Of a stretch of DNA of 20,031 nucleotides, positions 1-8,337 are shown piece after piece (position 1 is the stretch's first letter; each line of letters begins with the position of its first letter). Where the stretch lies: assembly GCA_910579495.1 (NCBI GenBank), contig CAJTVD010000069.1, positions 272-20,302 on the forward strand, given 5' to 3'. Made by a program: the position numbers and the translations under genes. Below the pieces are notes generated by a model. The model made no database searches. It saw only the letters and a list, made by a program, of their open reading frames with translations, and was not told the DNA's origin. Source of the stretch: an uncultured Lachnospiraceae bacterium. GTDB taxonomy: Bacteria > Bacillota > Clostridia > Lachnospirales > Lachnospiraceae.

Positions 1-2
1 CC

Positions 3-230
3 CGCCGTTTTTATCGTCTGAATGTTTATACTACTAATTTATACCCACCGACAGGGAACCTGGACAGGAAAAATTCTGAGGAAATCCTGGGGCTTTTAAA
101 GCTGTCCAACAAAAAGTATAAGCAGACGGTACTTCTGATTACCCATGATGAAAGGATTGCCCTGGAGGCAGACCGGATCATTACCATAGAGGACGGGAAG
201 ATTCTCTCTGATGAGGAGGTGGGGAAATGA
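3..230 (+). CDS. ABC transporter ATP-binding protein, C-terminal fragment
   Basis: This is the tail of an ATP-binding subunit of an ABC transporter, the cytoplasmic ATPase that powers the FtsX-type permease encoded next. From about position 49 the frame reads PTGNLD, the segment just after Walker B. It continues to LLITHDERIALEADRI, which contains the H-loop histidine, and ends in the usual IEDGKI tail. The TGA at 228-230 overlaps the permease ATG (ATGA), so the two are translationally coupled, as is typical of ATPase-permease pairs. The frame stays open to the window edge, but codons before about position 47 read RRFYRLNVYTTNLYP instead of the expected Walker B run ending in ADEP. The 5' part is therefore either off the window and interrupted by something inserted, or damaged. 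The family call is solid for 49-230 only. Confidence 0.8.
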   Translation, partial: RRFYRLNVYTTNLYPPTGNLDRKNSEEILGLLKLSNKKYKQTVLLITHDERIALEADRIITIEDGKILSDEEVGK

Positions 231-2896
231 GGGTTTTATTTTCTTATACCTTAAATACCATCAGGCGCAGCAGGAATACCTCTCTTTCTATTATGGCGGC
301 TGTTTTGCTTGCCTCCACTTTGCTGTGCGCTATCTGTAATTTTGGCTATACCCAGTTAAAATGGCGGGTGGAAGTGGAAGAGTACCAGGACGGCTCATGG
401 CACGGGGAACTGGGAGGGGAGATCCTTCCCAGCGGGCTGGAGGTGGTAGAGAGCAATTTATATGTGGAAAAAACCATGGCCAAGGGGCCTTTTGCCTACC
501 TGAAGCTGCCGGAGGGAAGCCCCCTGCCTTATTTGCTGCTGCGGGGAGCGGATGGAAATTACTGGGACTCCATGGGGGAGAAAAACCTGGTCACAGAGGG
601 CAGGGTTCCCCAAAAGCCCGGGGAGGTGGTAGTATCCAAATCCTTTTTTGAGCAAAACCCGGCATATGGAATTGGCGACACCATCCGGCTTCCCCAGGGG
701 GAGCGGCGTCTGGGGGAGGAAATATTACATGAGGGAAACGTCTGGCGGGAAGGGGAGCAGTTTTGCCAGACGGGGGAAGCTTTGGTTACCCTGGTGGGCA
801 AGCTGGATGTCACTGCCGGAACCGCTTCCCAGGGGTATTATGCTATGGGATATCTGGACAGGGACGCCCTTACAGAGGACCAGGAGCTGGTAGTATATGT
901 GAAATTTAAAGATATACGCAAAACCTATGAGCTTATGCCTGTGCTTGCGGAAGCCATCGGGATTGAGAAAGATGAATATGGGAAGTATGATAATCATTTC
1001 CGTTACCATACGCTGCTTTTGATGGAGAACTTTGTTTTCCCCCCGGAGAAAGGGGGTTCTATACAGGATTGGGCACCGGTATTGGTTTATATTGTCCTTC
1101 TGCTTCTGGCAGCGGGGGCTTTTGTGATGATTATCCACGGGGCGTTCCAGGTATCTGCCTCTGCCAGGATGAAGCAGCTTGGGATGTTCCGCTCTGTGGG
1201 AGCTACGCCCATGCAGATTGGAGGCTCAATTTTGATGGAGGGTTTTCTGCTCTCTGTCCTGCCGGTGATGCTGAGTGTTGGTATCGGCTATCTGTTTACC
1301 TGTGTGGTCATGGATATTTATTCGGATATTGCCGGGGACATGCTTTATTTTCCGGTTACGGTGTATTTTTCGCCCTGGATTGCCCTGTTCTCCGTTGGCG
1401 TTTCTTTTCTCACTGTATTGGTGGCGGCGCTGATTCCGGCCCTGAAAGCGGCGGGTATGTCCCCGATAGAAGCGATCCGTGGGCAGGGGGAGAGGGTTAA
1501 CTGGAAGAAAAAGAGGAAAAAAGCGCCGGCAAGCCCCGTTTCCCGGCGGCTGTTCGGTTATGTGGGAGAACTGGCGGGGGCTACCCACTACGCTTCCCGC
1601 AGGGGATTCCGGGCAAGTGTACTGTCCCTGACCCTTTGCCTGGCGCTTCTGGTAGGTTTTTTTACCCTTATGAGGCTCAATGACTTTTTGGGATGGCGGA
1701 ACAAAAACGCCAGCTATTACAATATTTACTGCCGGATGAATCTCACAGAAGAGGCGGACAGGGAGCTTTTGGAGAAGGTTCTTGCTGTTCCGGGGGAGGA
1801 GGAAGGGGTATATTACAGCGTTGCCAGGATGGCTTACTGGGCGTCCCCGGAGCAGGAGACGTCGGAGTTTCAGGAAAGGGGCGGTTTCGGGGGGCTTGAC
1901 CTGAAGAAATGGGGTCTGGTGGAACGGGAGGGGAAGTACAGGATACGGGCATATCTTTTCGGGCTCCAGGAAGAATGGTTTGACCAGTATTGCCGTCTTT
2001 GCGGGGAAGACCCGGAAAAGTACTATGACAAGTCCCGTATCAGGGCGCTGGCGGCGGGCATGGCCCCGGCATACCCGGATGTGGTCAACCATGTGGAGAA
2101 ATCCCGGATATCTTATCCCCATTTAGCGCTTTCTGTGGGAGAAGAGCTTCTGATAGAAGAAAAGACCGGGGATTACATGGACACGGATTATGCCTTTCCC
2201 ATAGAAGTAGGGGCGTTGGCGGAGAAAGAGCCTTTGCTTGACGATGTGAGAAATAACTATACATTAAATTTTTATATGCCCCTTTCAGTATACTATGCTG
2301 TTATGGAAAAGCTTTCCCCGGACCAGGGAGGGTATAATACTTATATAAAGATTAAAACCTCCCCGGAGGAGGATTTGGCGGTAACGGAAAAGATAGAGGA
2401 AATCTGCAGGTCGCAGATAGCGGAGGAAGATCTGGTTCTGTACAGCGATGCCCGGGAGGAACAGGAGAACGCTGTGTCTATGGCCGCAATGGAGGCGGTG
2501 GTGGATTGTATTGGTTTTTTGCTGGGGCTTATCGGCGTGGCTAACACCTTATCTGCGGTTTCCCATACGATGCTGCGCAGGCGCAGGGAGTTTGCCATGC
2601 TCCGCTCTGTGGGGATGGATAGCCAGGGAGTTGGGAAGCTTCTTTTGCTGGAAGGGATCCGCATGGCTCTTACCCCGGTACTGGCCGCCCTGCCGGCAGT
2701 GTTTTTGCTGCTGGGAATTTTGATGGGGGTGCTGGATGTGGCGTGGGGGGATTTACTGCCCTTTCTGCCCTGGGGGAAAATTGCAGGCAGCCTGGGGGCG
2801 GTGATGGCAGCAGTGGCTGTCTCTTACCTGGCTGCCGCCGGAAAAATCAAAAAGGATACCATTATTGAGGCTGTTAGGGATGAAAACCTGGGGTAA
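227..2896 (+). CDS. FtsX/MacB-type ABC transporter permease
   Basis: An 889-residue integral membrane permease of the FtsX-like (BceB/MacB-related) class, which works with a cytoplasmic ATPase to extrude, sense or detach substrates such as antimicrobial peptides or lipoproteins. I see one N-terminal membrane segment (about 20-40), a large outer domain, three segments (about 283-405), one near 465-485, a second outer domain (about 490-745), and three segments at about 756-875. This is a tandem-FtsX layout. The two halves carry matching motifs, KQLGMFRSVGATPMQ and REFAMLRSVGMDSQG, each leading into a membrane helix. AGGAGGT at 214-220, six bases before the ATG, supports the start, which overlaps the ATPase stop. 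No sensor kinase or response regulator lies in the window, so a Bce-type role cannot be assigned and the substrate is unknown. Confidence 0.93.
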   Translation: MRVLFSYTLNTIRRSRNTSLSIMAAVLLASTLLCAICNFGYTQLKWRVEVEEYQDGSWHGELGGEILPSGLEVVESNLYVEKTMAKGPFAYLKLPEGSPLPYLLLRGADGNYWDSMGEKNLVTEGRVPQKPGEVVVSKSFFEQNPAYGIGDTIRLPQGERRLGEEILHEGNVWREGEQFCQTGEALVTLVGKLDVTAGTASQGYYAMGYLDRDALTEDQELVVYVKFKDIRKTYELMPVLAEAIGIEKDEYGKYDNHFRYHTLLLMENFVFPPEKGGSIQDWAPVLVYIVLLLLAAGAFVMIIHGAFQVSASARMKQLGMFRSVGATPMQIGGSILMEGFLLSVLPVMLSVGIGYLFTCVVMDIYSDIAGDMLYFPVTVYFSPWIALFSVGVSFLTVLVAALIPALKAAGMSPIEAIRGQGERVNWKKKRKKAPASPVSRRLFGYVGELAGATHYASRRGFRASVLSLTLCLALLVGFFTLMRLNDFLGWRNKNASYYNIYCRMNLTEEADRELLEKVLAVPGEEEGVYYSVARMAYWASPEQETSEFQERGGFGGLDLKKWGLVEREGKYRIRAYLFGLQEEWFDQYCRLCGEDPEKYYDKSRIRALAAGMAPAYPDVVNHVEKSRISYPHLALSVGEELLIEEKTGDYMDTDYAFPIEVGALAEKEPLLDDVRNNYTLNFYMPLSVYYAVMEKLSPDQGGYNTYIKIKTSPEEDLAVTEKIEEICRSQIAEEDLVLYSDAREEQENAVSMAAMEAVVDCIGFLLGLIGVANTLSAVSHTMLRRRREFAMLRSVGMDSQGVGKLLLLEGIRMALTPVLAALPAVFLLLGILMGVLDVAWGDLLPFLPWGKIAGSLGAVMAAVAVSYLAAAGKIKKDTIIEAVRDENLG

Positions 2897-2933
2897 AGCC
2901 CGGCTAAGGCCCTTTAGGCATCTGGCAATGTGC

Positions 2934-2962
2934 TTGTGCGTATGATATAATGATTCTATAAT
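2934..2962 (+). promoter_or_regulatory. candidate sigma-A promoter for the MATE gene
   Basis: TTGTGC (2934-2939) and TATAAT (2957-2962) are separated by exactly 17 bases, within the 88-bp gap between the permease stop and the MATE start. A second TATAAT lies at 2946-2951 but has no suitably spaced -35. The -10 is a perfect consensus and the -35 is weak. The promoter would make the MATE gene and those after it a unit separate from the ABC operon. Confidence 0.5.
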
Positions 2963-2984
2963 TTGGCATAGGCCGGAAGGGTAG

Positions 2985-4367
2985 ATGGATATCATGGCAA
3001 ATGATTTTTCGAAGGGGAAGGTCTGGAAAAATATTATTTACCAGGCAATTCCCCTGATGCTGGCACAGCTGGTACAGCTTTTATATAATGTAGTGGACCG
3101 TATTTATATCGGCCATCTGCCGGGGGCGGACAGTATGGCCCTTACAGGCATCGGGCTGGCTTTCCCCCTTACCACATTGGTCGCCGCGTTTACCTGCCTT
3201 TTCGGCACAGGGGGTACGCCGCTGTTCTCCATTGCAAGGGGAGCCGGGGAAGAAGAGCGGGCGGAGAAGATATTGGGCAATACCTTTTCCCTCCTGCTTG
3301 GCAGTTCCCTGGTAATATTGGCTTTCTGCTATCTTTTCCGTAAACCGGTGTTATATCTCTTTGGTGCAAGCGACGCTTCCTATGTTTATGCGGATGCCTA
3401 CCTGAGGATTTATCTGTTTGGCACATCTTTTACCATGCTTGCCACCGGGCTGAACGGCTTTATCAATGCCCAGGGATTTCCGCGCATGGGGATGCTGACC
3501 ACCATGCTGGGGGCGGTGCTGAATCTGGTCCTGGACCCGCTGTTTATATTCTGCTTCCATATGGGGGTGGGCGGGGCGGCGTTTGCCACGGTGCTCAGCC
3601 AGATCGTATCCTGCCTTTGGGTCCTGCGTTTCCTGGCGGGCGGGAAGGCCCGGTTTTCCATCAAAAAGCAGTATCTGAAAGTAGAGGGGAAGCTTGCCCT
3701 GGAAATCATATCCCTGGGGCTGGCGGGCTTTATCATGCAGGCTACCAACTGCCTGGTGCAGATTGTCTGCAATGCTACCCTGAAAATATACGGCGGGGAT
3801 TTGTATGTGGGGATTATGACGGTGATCAATTCCGTGCGCGAAATTTTGTCCCTGCCGGTGGGAGGCCTTACCAGCGGCTCCCAGCCGGTACTGGGGTATG
3901 ACTATGGGGCGAAGCGGTATGGGAGGGTGTGCCAGGGAATCCGTTTTACGGCGGTTCTTGGGATCCTCTATACCCTGCTGGCCTGGCTTGTGGTGATACA
4001 GTGCCCCCGGCTGCTGCTTTCGGTGTTTACGGAGGATGCTGCCATGCTGGAGGCTGGCACAGGGGCCATGGGGCTTTACTTTTTCGGCTTCTTTTTTATG
4101 GCGTTCCAGTTTGCGGGGCAGTCCTCCTTTACGGCGCTGGGCTATGCCAGGCATGCAATCTTCTTTTCCCTTCTGCGGAAAGCGGTGATTGTAGCGCCTC
4201 TTACGGTACTTCTGCCGAAGTTTGGCCTTGGGGTGGACGGGGTGTTCCTTGCAGAGCCCATCTCCAATGCCATCGGAGGCCTGGCCAGCTTTCTTACCAT
4301 GTATGTGGTGCTGTACCGGAAATTAAAGCGGGAAGGGGCGCAGCAAGGGCAGGAGTCCTTAGGGTGA
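2985..4367 (+). CDS. MATE family multidrug/cation efflux transporter
   Basis: A 460-residue inner-membrane antiporter of the MATE (multidrug and toxic compound extrusion) family, expected to export cationic drugs or metabolites using a Na+ or H+ gradient. Length and hydrophobicity fit the usual twelve helices. Family-typical sequence includes the N-terminal PLMLAQLVQLLYNVVDRIYI with GHLPGADSMALTGIG following, the loop NAQGFPRMGMLTTMLGAVLN, and LPVGGLTSGSQPVLGYDYGA in the second half. These resemble the DinF/MepA branch more than NorM, which is inference. The start is ambiguous: the ATG at 2985 has GGAAGGG only three bases away, while the in-frame ATG at 2994 has it twelve bases away. The anion permease follows 29 bases after the stop, and no terminator separates them. 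Substrate unknown. Confidence 0.93.
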   Translation: MDIMANDFSKGKVWKNIIYQAIPLMLAQLVQLLYNVVDRIYIGHLPGADSMALTGIGLAFPLTTLVAAFTCLFGTGGTPLFSIARGAGEEERAEKILGNTFSLLLGSSLVILAFCYLFRKPVLYLFGASDASYVYADAYLRIYLFGTSFTMLATGLNGFINAQGFPRMGMLTTMLGAVLNLVLDPLFIFCFHMGVGGAAFATVLSQIVSCLWVLRFLAGGKARFSIKKQYLKVEGKLALEIISLGLAGFIMQATNCLVQIVCNATLKIYGGDLYVGIMTVINSVREILSLPVGGLTSGSQPVLGYDYGAKRYGRVCQGIRFTAVLGILYTLLAWLVVIQCPRLLLSVFTEDAAMLEAGTGAMGLYFFGFFFMAFQFAGQSSFTALGYARHAIFFSLLRKAVIVAPLTVLLPKFGLGVDGVFLAEPISNAIGGLASFLTMYVVLYRKLKREGAQQGQESLG

Positions 4368-4396
4368 AGGGAATAGGCAGGATTGGGGGAAGGACA

Positions 4397-5563
4397 ATGG
4401 GAAAATCTTTTATAGAGTTTTTAAAAAAGGAAACAGTGCTTTGTATTGCAATTTTGCTGGCAGCGGCCTCTGCATTTTTGGTGCCGCCGGACGGGGAATA
4501 TGTGGGCTACATAGATTTCCGGACCCTGGCGGTTTTGTTCTGCCTTATGTGTGTCATGGCGGGGCTGCAGAAGCTGGGGGTGTTCGGATGGACTGCGGGC
4601 TGGCTTCTGGGAAAGGTAAAAGGCGCCAGGAGCGTGGTGCTGATCTTGGTGCTTTTGTGCTTTTTCTTTAGCATGCTGATCACAAACGATGTGGCGCTTA
4701 TTACATTTGTCCCCTTTACCTTCACAGTGCTTGGGATGCTGGGAAAAGAGGCGGGAAGAAAGCTGGCGCTCCCGGTGGTGGCCATGCAGACCATTGCTGC
4801 CAACCTGGGAAGTATGCTGACACCCATTGGCAATCCCCAGAACCTTTACCTTTATGGGAAGGCGGGGCTTTCCCTGGGAGCCTTCCTCGGGCTGATGCTC
4901 CCTTATACGGTGCTGTCCTTTGTTCTTCTGGCTGTATGGGCATTGGTGCAGGGCGGGAGGGGCGGTGGGCTTTCCGCCGGGAGGGAGCCTGCGGGAAAGG
5001 GGAAGATCCCCACAGGGAAAGATGCCATGGAGCCTGGGAAGGTGGCAGGCCCCCTGGCGGTTTATGGGGCGCTGTTTTTTCTCTGCCTTTTGGCAGTGGG
5101 GCATATCCTCCCCTGGCAGGCAGTCTTTGTGATAGTCCCTGTGGCCGTGTTTTTTATGGACAGGAGTGTGCTTGCAAAGGTAGATTATTCCCTGCTCCTT
5201 ACCTTTGCCGGTTTTTTTGTGTTTATCGGGAATATGGGGAGGGTTGCTGTTTTCCGTGATTTCTTACAGAGGATGATTACCGGAAGGGAAGTGTATACCG
5301 CCATTGTGGCAAGCCAGGCAATCAGCAATGTGCCTGCGGCACTGCTTCTGTCCGGTTTTACGGAAAATTACCAGGCGCTTATTGTGGGGACGAACCTGGG
5401 CGGGCTGGGAACTTTGATCGCGTCCATGGCAAGCCTGATTTCCTATAAATATGTGGCCAGGGAAGAGGGCGGGCGGAAAGGAGAATATATAAAGATTTTT
5501 ACCCTTGGGAATGTGGTGTTTTTGGGGGCTCTTGTGGTATTGGAATATTTGCTGGGGAGATGA
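4397..5563 (+). CDS. IT-superfamily anion permease (SLC13/ArsB/NhaD-like)
   Basis: A 388-residue polytopic membrane transporter of the ion transporter superfamily, which moves oxyanions, dicarboxylates or Na+/H+. Two signature elements are visible: LITNDVALITFVPF (around residue 97) and GSMLTPIGNPQNLYL (138-152). A second-half counterpart reads AISNVPAALLL and GTNLGGLGTLIASMASL. These form the paired re-entrant, substrate-binding halves of this fold. It is a little shorter than typical 420-600-residue family members but looks complete. The open frame extends far upstream into the MATE gene, but that part reads as out-of-frame shadow. GGGGGAAGG at 4385-4393 just before the ATG at 4397 decides the start. 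A GTG at 4364 overlapping the MATE stop is a less likely alternative. The substrate cannot be told, and no ars genes are adjacent. Confidence 0.87.
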   Translation: MGKSFIEFLKKETVLCIAILLAAASAFLVPPDGEYVGYIDFRTLAVLFCLMCVMAGLQKLGVFGWTAGWLLGKVKGARSVVLILVLLCFFFSMLITNDVALITFVPFTFTVLGMLGKEAGRKLALPVVAMQTIAANLGSMLTPIGNPQNLYLYGKAGLSLGAFLGLMLPYTVLSFVLLAVWALVQGGRGGGLSAGREPAGKGKIPTGKDAMEPGKVAGPLAVYGALFFLCLLAVGHILPWQAVFVIVPVAVFFMDRSVLAKVDYSLLLTFAGFFVFIGNMGRVAVFRDFLQRMITGREVYTAIVASQAISNVPAALLLSGFTENYQALIVGTNLGGLGTLIASMASLISYKYVAREEGGRKGEYIKIFTLGNVVFLGALVVLEYLLGR

Positions 5564-5565
5564 TA

Positions 5566-5584
5566 AGCAGTTTCTGGTACTGCT
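5566..5584. repeat. small inverted repeat between permease and nuclease-like genes
   Basis: AGCAGT (5566-5571) pairs with ACTGCT (5579-5584) around a seven-base loop, immediately after the permease stop. There is no T-run after it, so it is unlikely to terminate transcription. It could be a processing or mRNA-stability hairpin, or chance. Confidence 0.3.
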
Positions 5585-5634
5585 GAAATGTATGCGGACA
5601 TGGGACCAGGGACTGGGGGAAGGAGAGGCAGGCT

Positions 5635-7317
5635 GTGGCAAGAGTGGTTGGGATCGGGCATCAGGACTTTGAAAAGGTCAGGATGAGCGATAATTTCTAT
5701 ATTGATAAAACAGATTTTATCAGGCAGTGGTGGGAAGCAAACGACGATGTGACATTGATTACACGCCCTAGAAGGTTTGGGAAGACTTTGAACATGAGTA
5801 TGCTGGAGAAGTTCTTTTCCGTGGAATATGCTGGCAGGGGTGATCTTTTTGAGGGGCTTTCCATTTGGCGGCAGGAAAAGTACCGCAGGCTGCAGGGAAC
5901 ATATCCTGTTCTTTTTTTAACTTTTGCGGATATCAAAGAGGATTCCTTTACACAGGCGCGGAAGAAAATATGCCGGGTGGTCAAAGAACTCTACAATAAA
6001 TATGATTTCCTTTTGGGGACGGGCACAATGAACGAAAGTGAAATGACGGATTTCTCGCACATATCGGTTGATATGGAGGATAATGAGGCTACCTTTGCCC
6101 TGAAAGCACTCTCTGGCTATCTGGCGCGATATTATGGCAAAAAGGTGATCATACTGCTGGATGAATACGATACGCCCATGCAGGAAGCATATGTAAACGG
6201 TTACTGGGAGGAAATGGCTGTTTTTATCAGAAGCCTTTTTAACTCCACTTTTAAAACCAACCCTTATCTGTGGCGCGCGGTTATGACGGGAATTACAAGG
6301 GTCAGCAAAGAATCCATTTTTTCCGATCTAAACAATCTGGAGGTAGTCGTTACCACATCAGGCAAGTATGGGGAATGCTTTGGGTTTACGGAGGCGGAGG
6401 TTTGTGGGGCATTGGGGGAATATGGCCTCTTAGGACGGAGGCAGGAGGTAAAGCAGTGGTATGATGGCTTCATATTTGGGAGTGCCAGGGATATTTATAA
6501 CCCCTGGTCTATCCTGAATTATCTGAACAAAAAGGAAGCAGGGACTTATTGGGCCAATACCAGCAGCAACGCCCTGGCAGGCAAACTGATCCGGCAGGGA
6601 AGCCAGGATGTGAAAATGGCCATGGAAAGGCTGCTACAGGGGGAGATCTTTTATACCATTTTGGATGAACAGGTTGTTTATGCCCAGCTTGGGCAGGATG
6701 AAGCCGCGTTGTGGAGCCTGCTGCTTGCAAGCGGTTATTTAAAAGTGGTGGAATATAAATTCAATACTGTGCGCCGGAAAGCGGAATACAGCCTGAAGCT
6801 CACAAATATGGAAGTGCAGGTTATGTTCGAGCAGATGGTGGAGGGCTGGTTTGGAAAATGCCGTGGGGTAAACAGCGCATTTTTAAAGGCTATGCTGGCA
6901 GATGACATAAAGGCAATGAACAGCTATATGAACAGGGTTGCCCTGGAAACATTCAGTTATTTTGACACAGGACGGAATCCTTCCGGGGAAGGGCCGGAGC
7001 GGTTTTACCACGGCTTTGTGCTTTGGATGATGGTGGAGCTGGCAGACAGGTATGTGCTGGCCTCCAACAGGGAGAGCGGGTTTGGCAGGTATGATGTAAT
7101 GCTGGAACCCAGAAACGGGGAGGATCCCGCTGTAATTATGGAATTTAAGGTACAGGATACAGAGGAAAAGGATTTGGCTGATACGGTAAAGGAGGCTTTG
7201 CGCCAGATTGAAGAAAAAAAATATGAAGCGGCTCTTGTGGCAAAAGGGATCCCAAAAGAGCGGATACGCAGATATGGGTTTGCTTTCTGTGGGAAAACAG
7301 TGCTGATTGGCAAATAA
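5635..7317 (+). CDS. AAA-ATPase-like / PD-(D/E)XK nuclease-superfamily protein
   Basis: A 560-residue cytoplasmic protein of the family pairing an AAA-ATPase-like domain (PF09820 type, formerly DUF1703) with a C-terminal PD-(D/E)XK_9 domain. The N-terminus has FYIDKTDFI and then a P-loop-like RPRRFGKT (44-51). IILLDEYDTPM supplies a Walker B (DEYD 176-179). The C-terminal domain shows GRYDVMLEP (Asp 487) and IMEFKV (Glu 503, Lys 505), the expected D...ExK catalytic triad, so both active sites look intact. The start is GTG at 5635 with AGGAG ten bases upstream (5621-5625); GTG at 5644 is an alternative. No in-frame ATG exists upstream. The function of this widespread, often multicopy family is not established; roles in mobile elements or defence have been guessed. 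It lies 71 bases after the permease and ends at a strong hairpin. Confidence 0.88.
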   Translation: MARVVGIGHQDFEKVRMSDNFYIDKTDFIRQWWEANDDVTLITRPRRFGKTLNMSMLEKFFSVEYAGRGDLFEGLSIWRQEKYRRLQGTYPVLFLTFADIKEDSFTQARKKICRVVKELYNKYDFLLGTGTMNESEMTDFSHISVDMEDNEATFALKALSGYLARYYGKKVIILLDEYDTPMQEAYVNGYWEEMAVFIRSLFNSTFKTNPYLWRAVMTGITRVSKESIFSDLNNLEVVVTTSGKYGECFGFTEAEVCGALGEYGLLGRRQEVKQWYDGFIFGSARDIYNPWSILNYLNKKEAGTYWANTSSNALAGKLIRQGSQDVKMAMERLLQGEIFYTILDEQVVYAQLGQDEAALWSLLLASGYLKVVEYKFNTVRRKAEYSLKLTNMEVQVMFEQMVEGWFGKCRGVNSAFLKAMLADDIKAMNSYMNRVALETFSYFDTGRNPSGEGPERFYHGFVLWMMVELADRYVLASNRESGFGRYDVMLEPRNGEDPAVIMEFKVQDTEEKDLADTVKEALRQIEEKKYEAALVAKGIPKERIRRYGFAFCGKTVLIGK

Positions 7318-7336
7318 TCCCTGGGGTTTTGGTTAT

Positions 7337-7398
7337 CCAAAGGGACTGCCGGGGGGCTTTGGCCTTTTCCGGCAGTCCCTGTTCTTTGGCGCTTTTAT
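7337..7398. terminator. strong intrinsic terminator between convergent genes
   Basis: AGGGACTGCCGG (7341-7352) pairs perfectly with CCGGCAGTCCCT (7369-7380) over a 16-base loop. An outer CCAAA/TTTGG pair (7337-7341 and 7385-7389) can close it with a bulge. A T-rich stretch follows on the plus strand (GTTCTTTGGCGCTTTTATTT). It should stop transcription from the PD-(D/E)XK gene. The minus-strand side is not U-rich, so it may only stall transcripts of the opposing gene. Confidence 0.8.
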
Positions 7399-8256
7399 TT
7401 ACCATAACGTATCGGTACTTTCCATCTGTGAGAAGTCCACAGTATCATCCCACAGAAATTCCAGGTACTGCTTTGCGGTTTCTGTGTGCTGGGAATTGCA
7501 GATAATGCCAAATACAGGTACTACATGGAAGTAGGAATTGCTCTTTAACGCAAAGGGGGAATCCGCCATGTAAATACCTACCGGAATGGGTTCTTCAAAG
7601 TTTTCCGGGTGGCGGTGTTTCTCCGCTTCCGCAGCAATGCCTTCCGGCGTCCGGTCGTCATAAGGCGTTATCAGCTCCGGGCAGATATAATCGTACTGTT
7701 CGTTCATTTTCCGTATTTCTGCATACTCAATATAATATAGCTTGCCCTCATATGCGGAGAGCTCTTCTTCCGTAAAAATTTCCCGGAGGTCAAAGAACAT
7801 CTGGTTATAGGAATAATTATTGAACATTTCGGAATCAAAAACCACTGCGTCCAGATCCTGGGTCTGGACCATTGCCACGATCCTCTGGCCGTTTGCCATT
7901 TCATATTCCGAATGGTTGTCCAGGGACATGGAGGTGGTAGTGTCAATGAAACATTCATAGGTTGCCGTATCCAGCCCTGCATACTCTGCAAAGGTATCTG
8001 AAATGGCCTGGGAGGATAAATTGTAGGCATTTAACATAATTGCGTTGAAAATATAATCTTTAGCCATGACAATATTACGGATCAGCGAAAAGGCCATAAA
8101 AGAGATGAAGATGGCAGCCAGGGTCTGATACCTGTAATAATCCCAGAAATACTGTAGCTTCCCCTTCCAGCTCATATCCTTTGTTTTGCGCTGCTGTTCC
8201 CTGATTTCATCGTTTACCCCCCGGTATTCCCGGGGCTGTTTGTGGTTTTTTTCCAT
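7399..8256 (-). CDS. membrane-anchored protein with solute-binding-protein-like outer domain
   Basis: A 285-residue protein of unknown function. A charged cytoplasmic N-terminus of about 44 residues precedes a single membrane helix (about 45-64, TLAAIFISFMAFSLIRNIVM), so the roughly 220-residue remainder should lie outside. There is no lipobox or cleavable signal. The outer part recalls type I solute-binding proteins: AVVFDSEMF followed by LREIFTEEEL, and VVPVFGIICNSQHTETAKQY followed by LEFLW resembling the AKEFLEFL-type C-terminal helix of such proteins. That fold is inference from pattern only. The minus-strand start ATG (8254-8256) has GAGGG about six bases upstream, and a near-consensus promoter lies at 8338-8366. 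No transporter genes accompany it. It converges on the PD-(D/E)XK gene and diverges from the 8705 gene. Confidence 0.82.
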   Translation of the reverse strand: MEKNHKQPREYRGVNDEIREQQRKTKDMSWKGKLQYFWDYYRYQTLAAIFISFMAFSLIRNIVMAKDYIFNAIMLNAYNLSSQAISDTFAEYAGLDTATYECFIDTTTSMSLDNHSEYEMANGQRIVAMVQTQDLDAVVFDSEMFNNYSYNQMFFDLREIFTEEELSAYEGKLYYIEYAEIRKMNEQYDYICPELITPYDDRTPEGIAAEAEKHRHPENFEEPIPVGIYMADSPFALKSNSYFHVVPVFGIICNSQHTETAKQYLEFLWDDTVDFSQMESTDTLW

Positions 8257-8337
8257 AGTGAACCCTCTGCCCTGCCTGCGGTGCCAATACGGGTACAGGC
8301 ATTATCCTTTCAGTTTGCTTTTGAACAATTCCTTACT

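Noticed and set aside
1226..2122. 298-codon minus-strand open frame inside the FtsX permease gene
   Set aside because: Antisense to a well-supported membrane protein, with basic low-complexity translation and no ribosome binding site or family resemblance.
3351..4154. 267-codon minus-strand open frame inside the MATE gene
   Set aside because: Antisense shadow with Gln/His/Arg-rich composition. The plus-strand MATE protein explains the region.
3929..4396. Upstream extension of the anion permease frame into the MATE gene
   Set aside because: The added 156 residues are Gly/Cys-rich shadow of the MATE frame. A good ribosome binding site places the true start at 4397.
2985..7317. Arsenic-resistance or defence island built on the ArsB-like permease and the nuclease-like protein
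   Set aside because: No arsR, arsC or other defence genes are present, and the permease motifs are shared by the whole ion transporter superfamily.
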